Below are positions 16,825 to 26,438 of a stretch of DNA of 64,000 bases, piece by piece (position 1 is the first letter of the stretch; each line of letters begins with the position of its first letter). The position numbers were made by a program, and so were the translations under genes. Origin of the DNA: Lacihabitans soyangensis (GTDB lineage: Bacteria > Bacteroidota > Bacteroidia > Cytophagales > Spirosomataceae); the NCBI RefSeq assembly GCF_024343775.1, contig NZ_RJUF01000173.1:62001-126000 (forward strand), in the 5' to 3' direction. The notes beneath the pieces are model-generated. The model was not told the DNA's origin, made no database searches, and saw nothing but the letters and a program-made list of their open reading frames with translations.

Positions 16825-18198
16825 TTATCCAAATAGCTCCGAAAAAACTTCTTCTAATTTGCTTACCGGAACTATCTTGATGTTAAAATCCTCAAAATTA
16901 AGCCCTTTGGTATTATTTTTTGCAATAAATATTTTCTCAAAGCCCAATTTAGCCGCTTCCGAGATTCTACTTTCTATTCGATTCACAGGCCTAACTTCAC
17001 CGCCAAGGCCACACTCTGCACAAAAACAAATGGAATGACTTACAGGAAGATCTTCATAAGACGAAACAATAGAAACACAAACCGCCAAATCAATAGCTGG
17101 GTCTTCTACTTTTAGACCACCCGCAACGTTCAGAAAAACATCCTGCGTGCCCAATCTAAATCCTCCCCTTTTCTCCAAAACAGCCAATAGCATTTGCAGC
17201 CTTCGTGGATCGAAACCATTGCTACTTCTTTGTGGAGTTCCGTAATTGGCCGTGCTGACCAAGGACTGAATTTCTATCTGCAAGGGTCGGTTTCCTTCAA
17301 TCATGGCCGCTATGGCCACGCCACTGATGCTTTCGTTTTTCTCCGAAATCAATATTTCTGAAGGATTACTTACTTGTCGGAGTCCATTACTGAGCATTTC
17401 GTAAATACCTAACTCCGAAGCATTTCCGAATCTATTTTTGGTAGTTCGTAGAATCCTATAAGTCATGAATTGATCTCCCTCAAACTGCAAAACAGTATCT
17501 ACCATATGTTCCAACACTTTAGGACCTGCCAATGACCCATCCTTGGTGATGTGTCCAATCATAATAACCGGCACGTCCGACTCCTTGGCGTATTTCATTA
17601 CCTCTGATGCACATTCTTTCACCTGCGAAACACTACCTGCACCACTCTCTATCAGAGGCGAAACCAAGGTTTGTATAGAATCAATGATGACAATATCCGG
17701 CTCTATTAGTTCTATCTGTTTGAATATAACATCCGTGGCTGTCTCGGTCAGAACGTAGCACCTATTATTTGAAAATGCCAATCTTTCGGCACGCATTTTT
17801 ATTTGTTGCTCACTCTCTTCTCCAGAAACATATAGAATGGTGTAGTCTGAAAGGCTCAAGGCCAGCTGTAACATTAGCGTAGATTTGCCAATACCCGGCT
17901 CCCCTCCTACCAAGGTGAGAGAACCCGGCACCAAGCCACCTCCCAAAACACGATTAAACTCAGCGTCCTCGGTTATGATTCTGTATTTCTCTGTTTTGTT
18001 AATTTCTGAAATGAGCCTTGGCTTACTGGTTGTTTTTGAAGATTTCCCAAATCTCCACGAACCTTTTTCTGGCTCGTCTTTTGCTATTAATTCTTCTACT
18101 ATGGTGTTCCATTCGTTGCATGAGGGACAGCGACCCAACCATTTTGGCGAATTGTATCCGCAACTTTGGCAGAAATAGGCCGATTTAAGCTTAGCCAT
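16825..18198 (-). CDS. radA: DNA repair protein RadA
   Basis: A 457-residue protein with the complete RadA architecture: an N-terminal C4 zinc finger (CQSCG at residues 10-14, CPSC at 25-28), a RecA-like ATPase with Walker A GGEPGIGKST and Walker B VIIDSIQT, the RadA-specific KNRFG motif, and a C-terminal Lon-like domain (VNVAGG-type segment LNVAGGLKVEDPAIDLA). RadA drives branch migration in recombination. ATG at 18198 places the zinc finger at the usual position. It is the first gene of a minus-strand unit with the Lrp regulator and possibly the DUF5522 mini-protein. Confidence 0.97.
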   Translation of the reverse strand: MAKLKSAYFCQSCGYNSPKWLGRCPSCNEWNTIVEELIAKDEPEKGSWRFGKSSKTTSKPRLISEINKTEKYRIITEDAEFNRVLGGGLVPGSLTLVGGEPGIGKSTLMLQLALSLSDYTILYVSGEESEQQIKMRAERLAFSNNRCYVLTETATDVIFKQIELIEPDIVIIDSIQTLVSPLIESGAGSVSQVKECASEVMKYAKESDVPVIMIGHITKDGSLAGPKVLEHMVDTVLQFEGDQFMTYRILRTTKNRFGNASELGIYEMLSNGLRQVSNPSEILISEKNESISGVAIAAMIEGNRPLQIEIQSLVSTANYGTPQRSSNGFDPRRLQMLLAVLEKRGGFRLGTQDVFLNVAGGLKVEDPAIDLAVCVSIVSSYEDLPVSHSICFCAECGLGGEVRPVNRIESRISEAAKLGFEKIFIAKNNTKGLNFEDFNIKIVPVSKLEEVFSELFG

Positions 18199-18223
18199 TT
18201 GTTAAAGACTCGTTAATTTTGTA

Positions 18224-18231
18224 CTAATAAA
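18224..18231 (+). promoter_or_regulatory. TAnnTTTG box (Bacteroidota -7 element) upstream of the barrel gene
   Basis: TAATTTTG matches the Bacteroidota -7 consensus and lies 55 bp upstream of the ATG at 18287. A TTTG at 18208-18211 is closer than the usual -33 spacing, so the match is partial. Confidence 0.35.
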
Positions 18232-18286
18232 TCGCAATATACGTTTATTAGAACAATTCTTGAAAATTATAATCAATATCACATTT

Positions 18287-18907
18287 ATGAAAAAAGCATT
18301 TTTTGTTTTGGCCGCTTTATTAGTAATCCAAAATTCTTTCGGGCAGTTCGCTCTCGGTATCAAAGGAGGGGTCAACGTTTCAAAAATTTATACAGATGCA
18401 GGCTCATTTAAGGCTAACTTCAACGAGAGCTTGGACACCAAAACTGGATATTCTTTTGGAGCTTATGCCCGATTAGGCAAAAAACTGTATCTTCAACCTG
18501 AAGTAATGTTTGCCACAAAAGGCGGTAAAGTAAACGTAGTACCTGTAGGTGGCGGAAGCCCAGTATCAGTGGATATCAAAACCAATAATATAGATATTCC
18601 AGTGTTGATTGGTTATAAATTATTCAACCGAATAAGAATCAATGCAGGTCCGGTAGCTTCCATAAAAGTGAGCGAAGATGCCAAATTCTTGGACCAATTA
18701 AAAGTGGTAACCTCCAACCCAGATGAAGCCTTTGAAAAAGCTACTTTTGGCTACCAAGCAGGTGTAGGCATTAAGCTCTTAGGTTTTGATATTGACTTGA
18801 GAAAAGATGGCAGCCTTTCGGATGTATCATCGAAACAATTTGACGGCAATCAGTTTAGCCAGCGGCTTTCAGGATGGCAGTTGACCATTGGCAGAAAGAT
18901 AATCTAA
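18287..18907 (+). CDS. Outer membrane beta-barrel protein (PorT/OMP_b-brl type)
   Basis: A 206-residue protein from ATG 18287, with a signal peptide MKKAFFVLAALLVIQNSFGQ. An upstream in-frame TTG at 18260 is rejected because it would bury the signal peptide. The mature part begins FALGIKGGVNVSKIYTDA and continues with alternating hydrophobic strands (SFGAYARLGKKLYLQPEVMF, IDIPVLIGYKLF, GYQAGVGIKLL), the pattern of an eight-stranded outer membrane barrel of the PorT-like family. The C-terminus LTIGRKII is compatible with barrel closure. Function unknown. A shared hairpin terminator lies after its stop. Confidence 0.85.
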   Translation: MKKAFFVLAALLVIQNSFGQFALGIKGGVNVSKIYTDAGSFKANFNESLDTKTGYSFGAYARLGKKLYLQPEVMFATKGGKVNVVPVGGGSPVSVDIKTNNIDIPVLIGYKLFNRIRINAGPVASIKVSEDAKFLDQLKVVTSNPDEAFEKATFGYQAGVGIKLLGFDIDLRKDGSLSDVSSKQFDGNQFSQRLSGWQLTIGRKII

Positions 18908-18946
18908 TTCTTGCCATAAACTAATAACCAAAACTATAATAACGAA

Positions 18947-18974
18947 AAAGGTCGCCTCGAAAGAAGCGACCTTT
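18947..18974. terminator. Bidirectional hairpin terminator between convergent genes
   Basis: A 9-bp perfect stem, AAAGGTCGC with GCGACCTTT, with a 10-base loop. It lies 40 bp after the barrel gene stop and 23 bp after the SusD gene stop on the other strand, so it can end both transcripts. Confidence 0.75.
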
Positions 18975-18996
18975 GTTAGTTTTAATATAACCTAAA

Positions 18997-20529
18997 TCAA
19001 TCCACATCCCAGAATAATCTGGTTGCGAAAACATCGATTGTTCCTTGGGCTTTTACATTTTCGGCATTCGATCCCGACTCTGTGTTAGGATAATAGAATC
19101 TAACTGGTCGTTTCTCGCCACTTTCGGGTACTTGAATACTTTGAGGAGTTACTGGCAAACCAGTTTTTCTATATTCACTCCAAGCATCTAGACCGTTGAA
19201 GTTACACAATGCCAACCATTTTTGAATAGCAATAGCAGTCAATTTGTTTTTTGAAGCCAGGTAGTCATAATTGTCTACTCCGCTACCTTTGAAGCTCGCA
19301 GATAATCCTGCATTGGCTCCTAAAGCTCTGTAAGATTGTTTCAAACCTTCTTCAAAATACTCTTGTGCTGTGCCTGTTAAGTTAACACCAGAACCATATC
19401 TTTCTTTAGCCTCAGCCAAATGCAGCATAACCTCAGCGGCTGTCATCAATATATAAGGTCTGTTAAACTCACCTTTAACCAATAAACTTGGTCCTATTGC
19501 ACTGCAGCTAGCAGGCAAGAAACCCGAGCTAGTGCCAAATGGAGCACCAACATAATTAGCTGCAACTTCAGCTTTGGCACTTACTCCGGCAGTAGATCCT
19601 TCTCCACCAATAGCATAGCCTATTCTTTTCAAACGAACAGTGTCGCCAGAGGCTTTCATTGAATTTACCAAGTATTGTGTCAATCTTGGATAGTTATTCA
19701 AAGCTCTTTTTGCACCGTTGGCATCGTAACCCCATCTGTCATAAACAGGATTGAGTTTACCAGCAGTAGCTAAGAAAAATCCTACACCACCTGCACCAAC
19801 TTCTTCAGATGTCAAGAAGCCAGAACCTTCCGTTACGATTTTATTGATTTCGGCTTTGATATAAGTATCCTTTCCACTTACACGAGCTTGACGCATCAAT
19901 ATTCTCATTTTTAAACCATTAGCAAACTTCACCCATTTGGTGGTATTGCCTTTGAAAACCAAATCTGACCCAGTAAATGCACTTGCAAAAGCATTTGCCT
20001 TGGCATCTGCAATGCCCTCGTCTAAAAGCGTAATCAAATTATCATAAACGGCCTTTTGATCATCAAATTTAGGTGCCAAAGAAGCCACACCTTTCAAAGC
20101 GTCGCTGTAAGGAAGGCTACCGTACATATCCACCAATTGCTGAAACAAAAGGGCTTTCATGATTTTAGCAGGCCCTTTCAAAAACTTTTGGTTTTGTGTA
20201 TCTGCATTATTGATCACAAACTGATAATCGTTAAGATTGTCATAGTAACCATCCCAGTAGTTAAAATCACCATTGGTGAAATTATAGGCAAAAGTAGTAG
20301 TTGAGATAATGTAACCGTTTGACTGTGTCCATTGTCCCGACCAGTAAGAGCCAGTTTCGTTTGGAGAAACCATGTTAGCTGCCGTAGTATTTAGCGAGTT
20401 TGAAAAAACAAAGCTAGGCAAGGCTGTTGGAAGCGTGTTAGGGTTTGTGTTGATGTCTAAAAAAGACTCAGAACACGAAGTACCCATAAACGCCACTAAT
20501 CCAAGAATTATATATTTTTTAAATTTCAT
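18997..20529 (-). CDS. SusD/RagB-family outer membrane lipoprotein
   Basis: From ATG 20529 it encodes 510 residues; an in-frame TTG at 20541 is less likely. The N-terminus MKFKKYIILGLVAFMGTSCSES is a lipoprotein signal with the lipidated Cys19. The following DINTNPN segment, the TPR-like helical body and the C-terminal TRLFWDVD ending fit the SusD-like group that pairs with SusC, sitting on top of the barrel and capturing substrate. The gene follows its SusC partner by 23 bp. No polysaccharide lyase, glycosidase or peptidase accompanies the pair, so the substrate cannot be guessed. Confidence 0.92.
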   Translation of the reverse strand: MKFKKYIILGLVAFMGTSCSESFLDINTNPNTLPTALPSFVFSNSLNTTAANMVSPNETGSYWSGQWTQSNGYIISTTTFAYNFTNGDFNYWDGYYDNLNDYQFVINNADTQNQKFLKGPAKIMKALLFQQLVDMYGSLPYSDALKGVASLAPKFDDQKAVYDNLITLLDEGIADAKANAFASAFTGSDLVFKGNTTKWVKFANGLKMRILMRQARVSGKDTYIKAEINKIVTEGSGFLTSEEVGAGGVGFFLATAGKLNPVYDRWGYDANGAKRALNNYPRLTQYLVNSMKASGDTVRLKRIGYAIGGEGSTAGVSAKAEVAANYVGAPFGTSSGFLPASCSAIGPSLLVKGEFNRPYILMTAAEVMLHLAEAKERYGSGVNLTGTAQEYFEEGLKQSYRALGANAGLSASFKGSGVDNYDYLASKNKLTAIAIQKWLALCNFNGLDAWSEYRKTGLPVTPQSIQVPESGEKRPVRFYYPNTESGSNAENVKAQGTIDVFATRLFWDVD

Positions 20530-20552
20530 TTTTAGATCCAATTTTAAGATGA

Positions 20553-23500
20553 TTAGAACGATAAATTAATGTTTACACCGTACTGACGCACTGGAGGAGT
20601 TTGTCTTGTAGAGTTCAAACCGATTCCATTACCTGAGCTTGTTCCAGCCAATACGTTGATGTCTCCACTGAACTGGTTACTAGAGATTGTACTAAATTCA
20701 GGGTCAGTATAATAGTTAAATTTATCAACAATTGTAAACAAATTTCTACCATAAACAGATAAACTAGCACCTGTGAATAACTTCGATTTCGACAAAACTT
20801 TCTCAGGAAGATTGTATGCCAAGTTGATGTCTCTCAATTTGATAAACCAGCCTTTGTTTACGAAGTTTTCCGAAATCAAACGGTAGTTATCCACCCAAAG
20901 GGCATATTCTGGCTCACGTACATACACTGAGGTATTAGGTGTAACTGTTTTGCCATCCGCACCCAAAATAGCGGAGTTAGGAAATATTTGAGCACCTCTG
21001 TTTTCTGTCCAACCACCAGCACCAGTAAATGTCATCTGACGGCCAAGGTCACTAAACATCATATTTCCACCCCTGTATTCGAAGTTGAAATTGAAAGCAA
21101 AGTTTCCATAAGAAACTTTAGAGCCAAGACCTGCGATATGACGAGGCAATGTACCTCCTCTTGTCGAAAGCGTAGTTTGTCTCAAAGGATATCCAGTGGT
21201 TCCATTAACCAAAACTTTACCAGAACCATCAGGAGCATACTGATAACCGTCTGTTTTCAACATAGGGAATCTTTGACCTACAATAACGTTGGTGTTGGCA
21301 TAAGAAAATCCACCATACTGGAATTCCGTGATTCCTGGATAAAGATCAATTACTTTGTTATCGTTAAACGAGTATCTTACATTAAAATCCCAGTTGAATT
21401 TCCCGTCTCTGAAGATCAAATATTTCATGTCAGCCTCATAACCCCAGTTTTTAGTCTCACCCACGTTGATCAACAAGAATGGGAAACCAGTGGTGTTAGG
21501 AACCTTAACAGTAATAACCTGATCTTTTGAAGTTTGTGTATAGGCTGTCAAATCCAAAGTGATTCTGTTGTTTAACAACTGAAACTCACCACCCACTTCG
21601 TAAGAGTAAACTGTCTCAGGCTTCAATCCTCCATCAGGAAGAGTGTTGCCTACTGTCAAACCTACCGTATTTCCATATGGGAAGTTAGCACCGTTGCCGT
21701 AAACCAAGTCCAAACCATATAATGAAATGTTATCATTCGCATTTTTATTGGCATTGAATCTCAATTTGGCATAGTTCAAGAAAGAACTTTTAATTGAAGG
21801 AATAGCATCTGTGGCAATAAAAGACAAAGCCGCTCCATAATAAGGATACATATAAGAAGTCCTTGGGCGATCTGCTTTGTAAAATCTAGATGTAGCATCA
21901 TAACGGAAAGTACCGTTAAAAATCAACCAATTTTTATAGTTGGTTGTTAAGTCAGCATAATAACCAAACTTCCTCTCCATGGTATTAGCTTCCCCTCCAC
22001 TTAACTCACCTTGACGGTTAGCCACGTTGTAAACATCAGGCACAACGATAGAGTTTGAACCTACAGATAAGCCTTTGGTAGTTCTTTGGTAAACGCTATT
22101 TCCCAAAACCAATTTGTTTGCAAAAGAACCGAAATCTTTGGTCAAAAGAATTTGGAATTCATTATTTATTACGTTTTCAGTACCCGAGAAATCTTGAACA
22201 GAACCTAAAATATCAGTAATAGCTCTGTAGATACCATCATAGTCATCATCGTGTGTCCATGGCTCGGGAATATAAGCTTTGTTTTTAGCCCAGTCAGAGT
22301 ACAAGAATTTACCAGTGGTGTTTTTACCGCTTCTGGTATTGTTCATAACGCCCAAACGGTTGGTAAACTGCAACCAATTGGTAGTTTTATGTACCAAGCT
22401 GATATTACCAGAGATATTGGCATCTTTATATTTGCTTCTGCTATTACCTGCAACAAAGTACGGATTGTTCAAATAATCATTGTAGTAGCCATTAGGACTA
22501 GCCAAAGGATTGTTTCTCCAGTCTCTTAAATCGTCCAAAGGAATATTGGCCGGTTGGTTCAAAACTTCACTATAAAAATCAGCGGACGTTCTGTCAAAAT
22601 TGGCTTGTGTGTAAGCTCCAGTAAAGCTAGAAGTTAGTTTGCCTTGCTCTTTTGTTGCAGACATTCTTACACCAGTTCTATTGCTCTTGTCTTCAGGAAC
22701 TACACCACGAATAGACTGATTTTCGAGTGAAAGGTAGTAAGAGCTTGTAGCGTCTCCTCCTTGGAAACTCACCTGATTGTTAGAAGAAACACCTGTATCG
22801 AAAGTCTTTTTTCTGATACCCGGAATGGCTGCGTAAGGGACAACCAATTTGCTACCATCCTCAGCTACTCTACCCTGAATTCTCTCCGATCCATCAAAAG
22901 CATCGCCATATTGTTGGTTTTCGTATGGTCTCCAGTTTCCTGCCATTCTTGTGGCTATATCAGAGCTGTAGCCCGCCGAACCAAAAGACTGGTAGTAATG
23001 AGAACCTGAACCGTATTTGTCTTGAAAATCAGGCAAAAAACTTACTTGCTCCAAGTTTGTACTGTTAGAGTAGTTTACCTTAAGTTTACCTTGGGTACCT
23101 TTTTTTGTTGTGATTACAATGGCACCATTGATACCTGCAGAGCCGTATAAAGTAGCTGCTTGACCACCTTTCAAGATAGAAACACTCTCTATATCATTAG
23201 GGTTAATCAGAGCCAAAACTGTTGATGTAGTCTGCATACCGTCCAAAACCACAAGAGCCTCGTTGTTACCCGTCAACGACCTGTAACCTCTCAAAACCAC
23301 CTTAACGGCAGGGTCAACGCTGTTGTTGATGTTGTAAACCGCTAGGCCCGTCACTTTACCTGAAAGTGCTTGGGCCAATTGTGGCGAACGACCAACTGTC
23401 ACATCCTCTGTAGCTACTTTGGAGTAAGCATAACCAATTTCTCTAAGGTTTTTACGTATACCTTGAGCTGTTACCACCACCTCTTCAAGCTGTGACGCGT

Positions 23501-23786
23501 CTGGTTTCATGCTCAAATCAATCACTGTTTGGCTTCCCACGGTAACACTTTGTGCTGTAAAACCAATGAAACTAAATAACAAAACATCGCCTTTGCTAGC
23601 CGCAATTTTGTACTTACCATCCCCATCGGTGGTTACACCTTTCGAAGTTCCTTTCACGGCGATGCTCACACCAGGCAACGACGAATTGTCATCGCTAGAG
23701 GTAACTCGGCCTGAAATGTTAACAGATTGGGCAAAAGATTCACCCAACATAATCAGCAGAAAGCTGACAAGTAGAATTTTTTTCAT
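20553..23786 (-). CDS. SusC/RagA-family TonB-linked outer membrane receptor
   Basis: A 1077-residue protein with signal peptide MKKILLVSFLLIMLGESFAQ. Then come a carboxypeptidase-regulatory-like domain (VNISGRVTSSDDNSSLPGVSIAVKG, residues 22-46 in part), a TonB-box-like segment (LEEVVVTAQGIR), the plug (QALSGKVTGLAVYN, VVLRGYRSL, VLKGGQAATLYGSAGINGAIVITTKKG) and a 22-strand barrel ending in NINLSF with terminal Phe. It imports the ligand captured by the SusD lipoprotein using TonB energy. It heads a two-gene operon with a 678-bp gene-free region upstream and no anti-sigma/sigma pair. Confidence 0.95.
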   Translation of the reverse strand: MKKILLVSFLLIMLGESFAQSVNISGRVTSSDDNSSLPGVSIAVKGTSKGVTTDGDGKYKIAASKGDVLLFSFIGFTAQSVTVGSQTVIDLSMKPDASQLEEVVVTAQGIRKNLREIGYAYSKVATEDVTVGRSPQLAQALSGKVTGLAVYNINNSVDPAVKVVLRGYRSLTGNNEALVVLDGMQTTSTVLALINPNDIESVSILKGGQAATLYGSAGINGAIVITTKKGTQGKLKVNYSNSTNLEQVSFLPDFQDKYGSGSHYYQSFGSAGYSSDIATRMAGNWRPYENQQYGDAFDGSERIQGRVAEDGSKLVVPYAAIPGIRKKTFDTGVSSNNQVSFQGGDATSSYYLSLENQSIRGVVPEDKSNRTGVRMSATKEQGKLTSSFTGAYTQANFDRTSADFYSEVLNQPANIPLDDLRDWRNNPLASPNGYYNDYLNNPYFVAGNSRSKYKDANISGNISLVHKTTNWLQFTNRLGVMNNTRSGKNTTGKFLYSDWAKNKAYIPEPWTHDDDYDGIYRAITDILGSVQDFSGTENVINNEFQILLTKDFGSFANKLVLGNSVYQRTTKGLSVGSNSIVVPDVYNVANRQGELSGGEANTMERKFGYYADLTTNYKNWLIFNGTFRYDATSRFYKADRPRTSYMYPYYGAALSFIATDAIPSIKSSFLNYAKLRFNANKNANDNISLYGLDLVYGNGANFPYGNTVGLTVGNTLPDGGLKPETVYSYEVGGEFQLLNNRITLDLTAYTQTSKDQVITVKVPNTTGFPFLLINVGETKNWGYEADMKYLIFRDGKFNWDFNVRYSFNDNKVIDLYPGITEFQYGGFSYANTNVIVGQRFPMLKTDGYQYAPDGSGKVLVNGTTGYPLRQTTLSTRGGTLPRHIAGLGSKVSYGNFAFNFNFEYRGGNMMFSDLGRQMTFTGAGGWTENRGAQIFPNSAILGADGKTVTPNTSVYVREPEYALWVDNYRLISENFVNKGWFIKLRDINLAYNLPEKVLSKSKLFTGASLSVYGRNLFTIVDKFNYYTDPEFSTISSNQFSGDINVLAGTSSGNGIGLNSTRQTPPVRQYGVNINLSF

Positions 23787-24464
23787 AGAGTCTGTTTATA
23801 AAGTTTAAGAATAATAATAAATGTCTAATCTAGACCTGATTTGCGAAAAACTCTATAATGAAAAGCAGAAAAGTTAATTTACGTTAAGAAATTGTTAAAA
23901 AAATACAATCAATTATAGATTTTAAAATATTTTTCTAATTAATTTCTAATATTATTTTAATTTTATTTTAATCTTGTTTAATATAGGGTTAAGCTTTTTT
24001 TGATTCCATGTAATACAATTAACATGTAATATGGTCAATATGAGATTTTGACTTTCATTGATATCACAAAATATTTATCCGGCAAAATGCCGAATGGAGG
24101 AACTTATGAGCCTTACTTAATTCAAAGAAGAACGAAATAAATCATTTTGTAAAGCACTGATAAACAAACTATTAATTTGCATTAACGCCTATTTAACGAG
24201 ATACAATAATGAATACAAGCTTCGATAAATGCAGGTGTATCGAGGCCATTCTTTAACATGAAGATTCCAAGGAATACATTCTTAAAAAATCCTACAGGAA
24301 AGAAAACCTCAGTTGTAGGCTTAGATGTATTTTCTGCGGTATTTTAAAGACTACTCAAATGTGAGTAAAAATCCTTCATTAAAAAGATATTCTTTGAATC
24401 CTGTGGGACTTCCTCTCGAGCATGAAAAGCTTATTTCAGAAAACAAAAAGTAGAGCAAAAAAAA
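23787..24464. other. 678-bp gene-free region upstream of the SusC gene
   Basis: Very AT-rich. It holds a direct repeat CATGTAATA at 24007-24015 and 24023-24031, a small hairpin CGGC/GCCG with a five-base loop near 24080-24092, and an inverted repeat TACTCA/TGAGTA with a four-base loop at 24352-24367. Short open frames of 17-37 codons occur (for example the frame ending in TYEPYLIQRRTK, stop about 24140) but none has a recognisable product. I found no TAnnTTTG box near the SusC start. It may hold a long leader or regulatory sites. Confidence 0.5.
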
Positions 24465-25388
24465 TTATTTGGCGAAAGCTATGTGCCTGTCTTTTTTAGC
24501 TTGGAAAATATCCTCTATGGTAATTAAAATCCCAGTCTCTTCAACCTCACCGAAGTCATCGTTGAGAGCTGTACCAAAGGTCTTCATTGTGGCGGATAAT
24601 CCCATATAAGTATTGATGAGAGGGGGAATATTCTCACCCAAAGACCTAACTCTTCCATTCAATATTTTGTAACCATCTTTATAGGAAAGACCGTCAAACA
24701 AGCCCTCGAATACCGAAACATCTCCAAAATACCCTAGTGGCTTTATTGGCCAAACCAGCTTTTCTGTATCTGGAAAATAATGGTTCATAAAATAGAGTAG
24801 AAGGTCGCGAGCTTCCTTATTGTAGTGCGAATACATGGTTACCTTTCCAAATAAATATTTTATATCTGGGTTCATTACCACCATGGCACCTAGCCCGTCA
24901 AAAAGATTATCTAAAGAAAAAACACCTTTGCGGTTTTCTCTACTTGGCTGAAACTTGGGCTGAACAAATGACCTACCCAACTCAATCGTATGAGGCAAAT
25001 ATTCAGTCTTGAATTTCTCAGAGAAATGAAAATAATGAGATGTTGATAAGTTATGTACGCCGTGGTCATTTATACTGGCATCTGCACATCTAATCAAGCG
25101 ATAGCCCGCCACAATTTCCTCTTCTTCAGGATCCCATGTGATAAGTTGATCGTAACAATCCTCACAAGTATCGTTGTAATCAAGATCCACCGCAAGTCCG
25201 GTACCTCCGCCTGCGGCTCTGAAGGTGAGTTCCCTCAATCGGCCAATCTCCTGAATAGTATTCGGCTGACGATGGTGATTTACCAAATGAACCTCTATAT
25301 TTCCAAAATTTGTATTCCTTAGAAACGTGTCCTTATTTAACTCTTTCTTTAGAACTTCTCTTTCTATCGGGTCTATAATCTTCTGCAT
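24465..25388 (-). CDS. GNAT-type N-acyltransferase, candidate glycine/amino-lipid synthase GlsB (OlsB-like)
   Basis: A 307-residue soluble protein related to the OlsB/hemolysin-type acyltransferases with a GNAT fold (LRELTFRAAGGGTGLAVDLD, YDQLITWDPEEEEIVAGYRLI and ELGRSFVQPKFQ segments, each quoted in part). OlsB-type enzymes transfer 3-hydroxyacyl groups from acyl-ACP to the amino group of an amino acid. In Bacteroides the homologue GlsB works with the O-acyltransferase GlsA to make glycine lipids. The O-acyltransferase gene lies 12 bp upstream on the same strand, supporting that role. Whether the head group is glycine, ornithine or a dipeptide cannot be read from sequence. Confidence 0.8.
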   Translation of the reverse strand: MQKIIDPIEREVLKKELNKDTFLRNTNFGNIEVHLVNHHRQPNTIQEIGRLRELTFRAAGGGTGLAVDLDYNDTCEDCYDQLITWDPEEEEIVAGYRLIRCADASINDHGVHNLSTSHYFHFSEKFKTEYLPHTIELGRSFVQPKFQPSRENRKGVFSLDNLFDGLGAMVVMNPDIKYLFGKVTMYSHYNKEARDLLLYFMNHYFPDTEKLVWPIKPLGYFGDVSVFEGLFDGLSYKDGYKILNGRVRSLGENIPPLINTYMGLSATMKTFGTALNDDFGEVEETGILITIEDIFQAKKDRHIAFAK

Positions 25389-25400
25389 AAATTTGTTTTG

Positions 25401-26219
25401 TTATGCCATGGCATAAACAGTTTCTTTTATTACCTCTGCCCACTCTTGTTCGGTTTTGGTATTGTCAAATCGAGTATACGGAATTGGTTTTCCAATTACA
25501 ATCGTTACTTTTTTACCTTTCTGTGCAAACATCTCATCGGCTAGATAAAACATTTCGATATTGGCCCCAATTCCTATATTTTTACGGAATCTCGCTAAAT
25601 TATAAAAAAAGTCCGAATTTCGACCTTCGATATAAACAGGAATTATATCTTTTTTATATTTCTTGGCCTTTGTTATGAAACTTTTCTTCCATTCAAGATC
25701 CTTTATTACACCATTTTTTCGTTTTCTTGATACCAGCCCTGCCGGAAAAACAAGCATGGCTTGGTCACTAGCATAAGTTTCGTCAATAGCACGCATGGCT
25801 TCTCTGGCCTGCGAACCATGTTTGTTAATAGGTATAAAAAGTGAATGCAGATTCTTGATATTCATTAAAATGTCATTAACTAAAAACTTTATATCCTTCC
25901 GATACTTGCCCAATGCATGCATAAAAGCTACTCCATCAAGACCTCCTAAAGGATGATTAGAAGCAAAAACTACACCGCCTGTGAGTGGGATATTTTCAGC
26001 ACCTTTTAGTTCCACATCCACTTTAAGTTCTTGACCAATAAGTGCATCAACAAAGTCAAGACCTTGCAGATGCCCTATTTTTTGCATCACTTTGTTGATG
26101 TCTTCTTCATGAACAATTCTTTCGATATAGCGTAAAACAAAACCTGGCAGCCATTTTAGAAGTTTAGGGTTCTTTTTGGCAATCGCTTCACGAATTACTA
26201 TAAATTTTTCTTCTTGCAT
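25401..26219 (-). CDS. PlsC-like lysophospholipid/aminolipid O-acyltransferase, candidate GlsA (OlsA-like)
   Basis: A 272-residue acyltransferase. The first catalytic block reads SNHPLGGLDG, spaced His-x5-Asp rather than the classical His-x4-Asp; the glycerolipid-binding block is near VFPAGLVSRKR (in place of FPEGTRS). It has no strong membrane helix. Next to a GNAT-type N-acyltransferase it most likely adds the second, ester-linked acyl chain to an N-acyl amino acid, as GlsA does in Bacteroides or OlsA in ornithine-lipid synthesis. The family call rests on the motif pair and context; ordinary phosphatidic acid synthesis is the alternative. Confidence 0.8.
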   Translation of the reverse strand: MQEEKFIVIREAIAKKNPKLLKWLPGFVLRYIERIVHEEDINKVMQKIGHLQGLDFVDALIGQELKVDVELKGAENIPLTGGVVFASNHPLGGLDGVAFMHALGKYRKDIKFLVNDILMNIKNLHSLFIPINKHGSQAREAMRAIDETYASDQAMLVFPAGLVSRKRKNGVIKDLEWKKSFITKAKKYKKDIIPVYIEGRNSDFFYNLARFRKNIGIGANIEMFYLADEMFAQKGKKVTIVIGKPIPYTRFDNTKTEQEWAEVIKETVYAMA

Positions 26220-26438
26220 TCAAGTCAATTTTCTGAAAATCAAGCAAGTCTTATCATCATGAACCTTACAAATTCAGTATTTCAAGAAACTTTAACTTTT
26301 TTCCAGTTTGCAAATTTAACCCAAAAAACTCATTAGAGAATCGCCTTCAATATTTTTTTGCTGTCAGGCCACCTTAATAGTCTGTAAATTCATCAAGCAT
26401 GACCTGAAAAAGATTCCTAAAAACACCAATTTAAAAAT

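Noticed and set aside
24038-24140. Short frame ending YEPYLIQRRTK, considered as a gene remnant
   Set aside because: Only about 37 codons, no in-frame ATG except late, and no family recognised.
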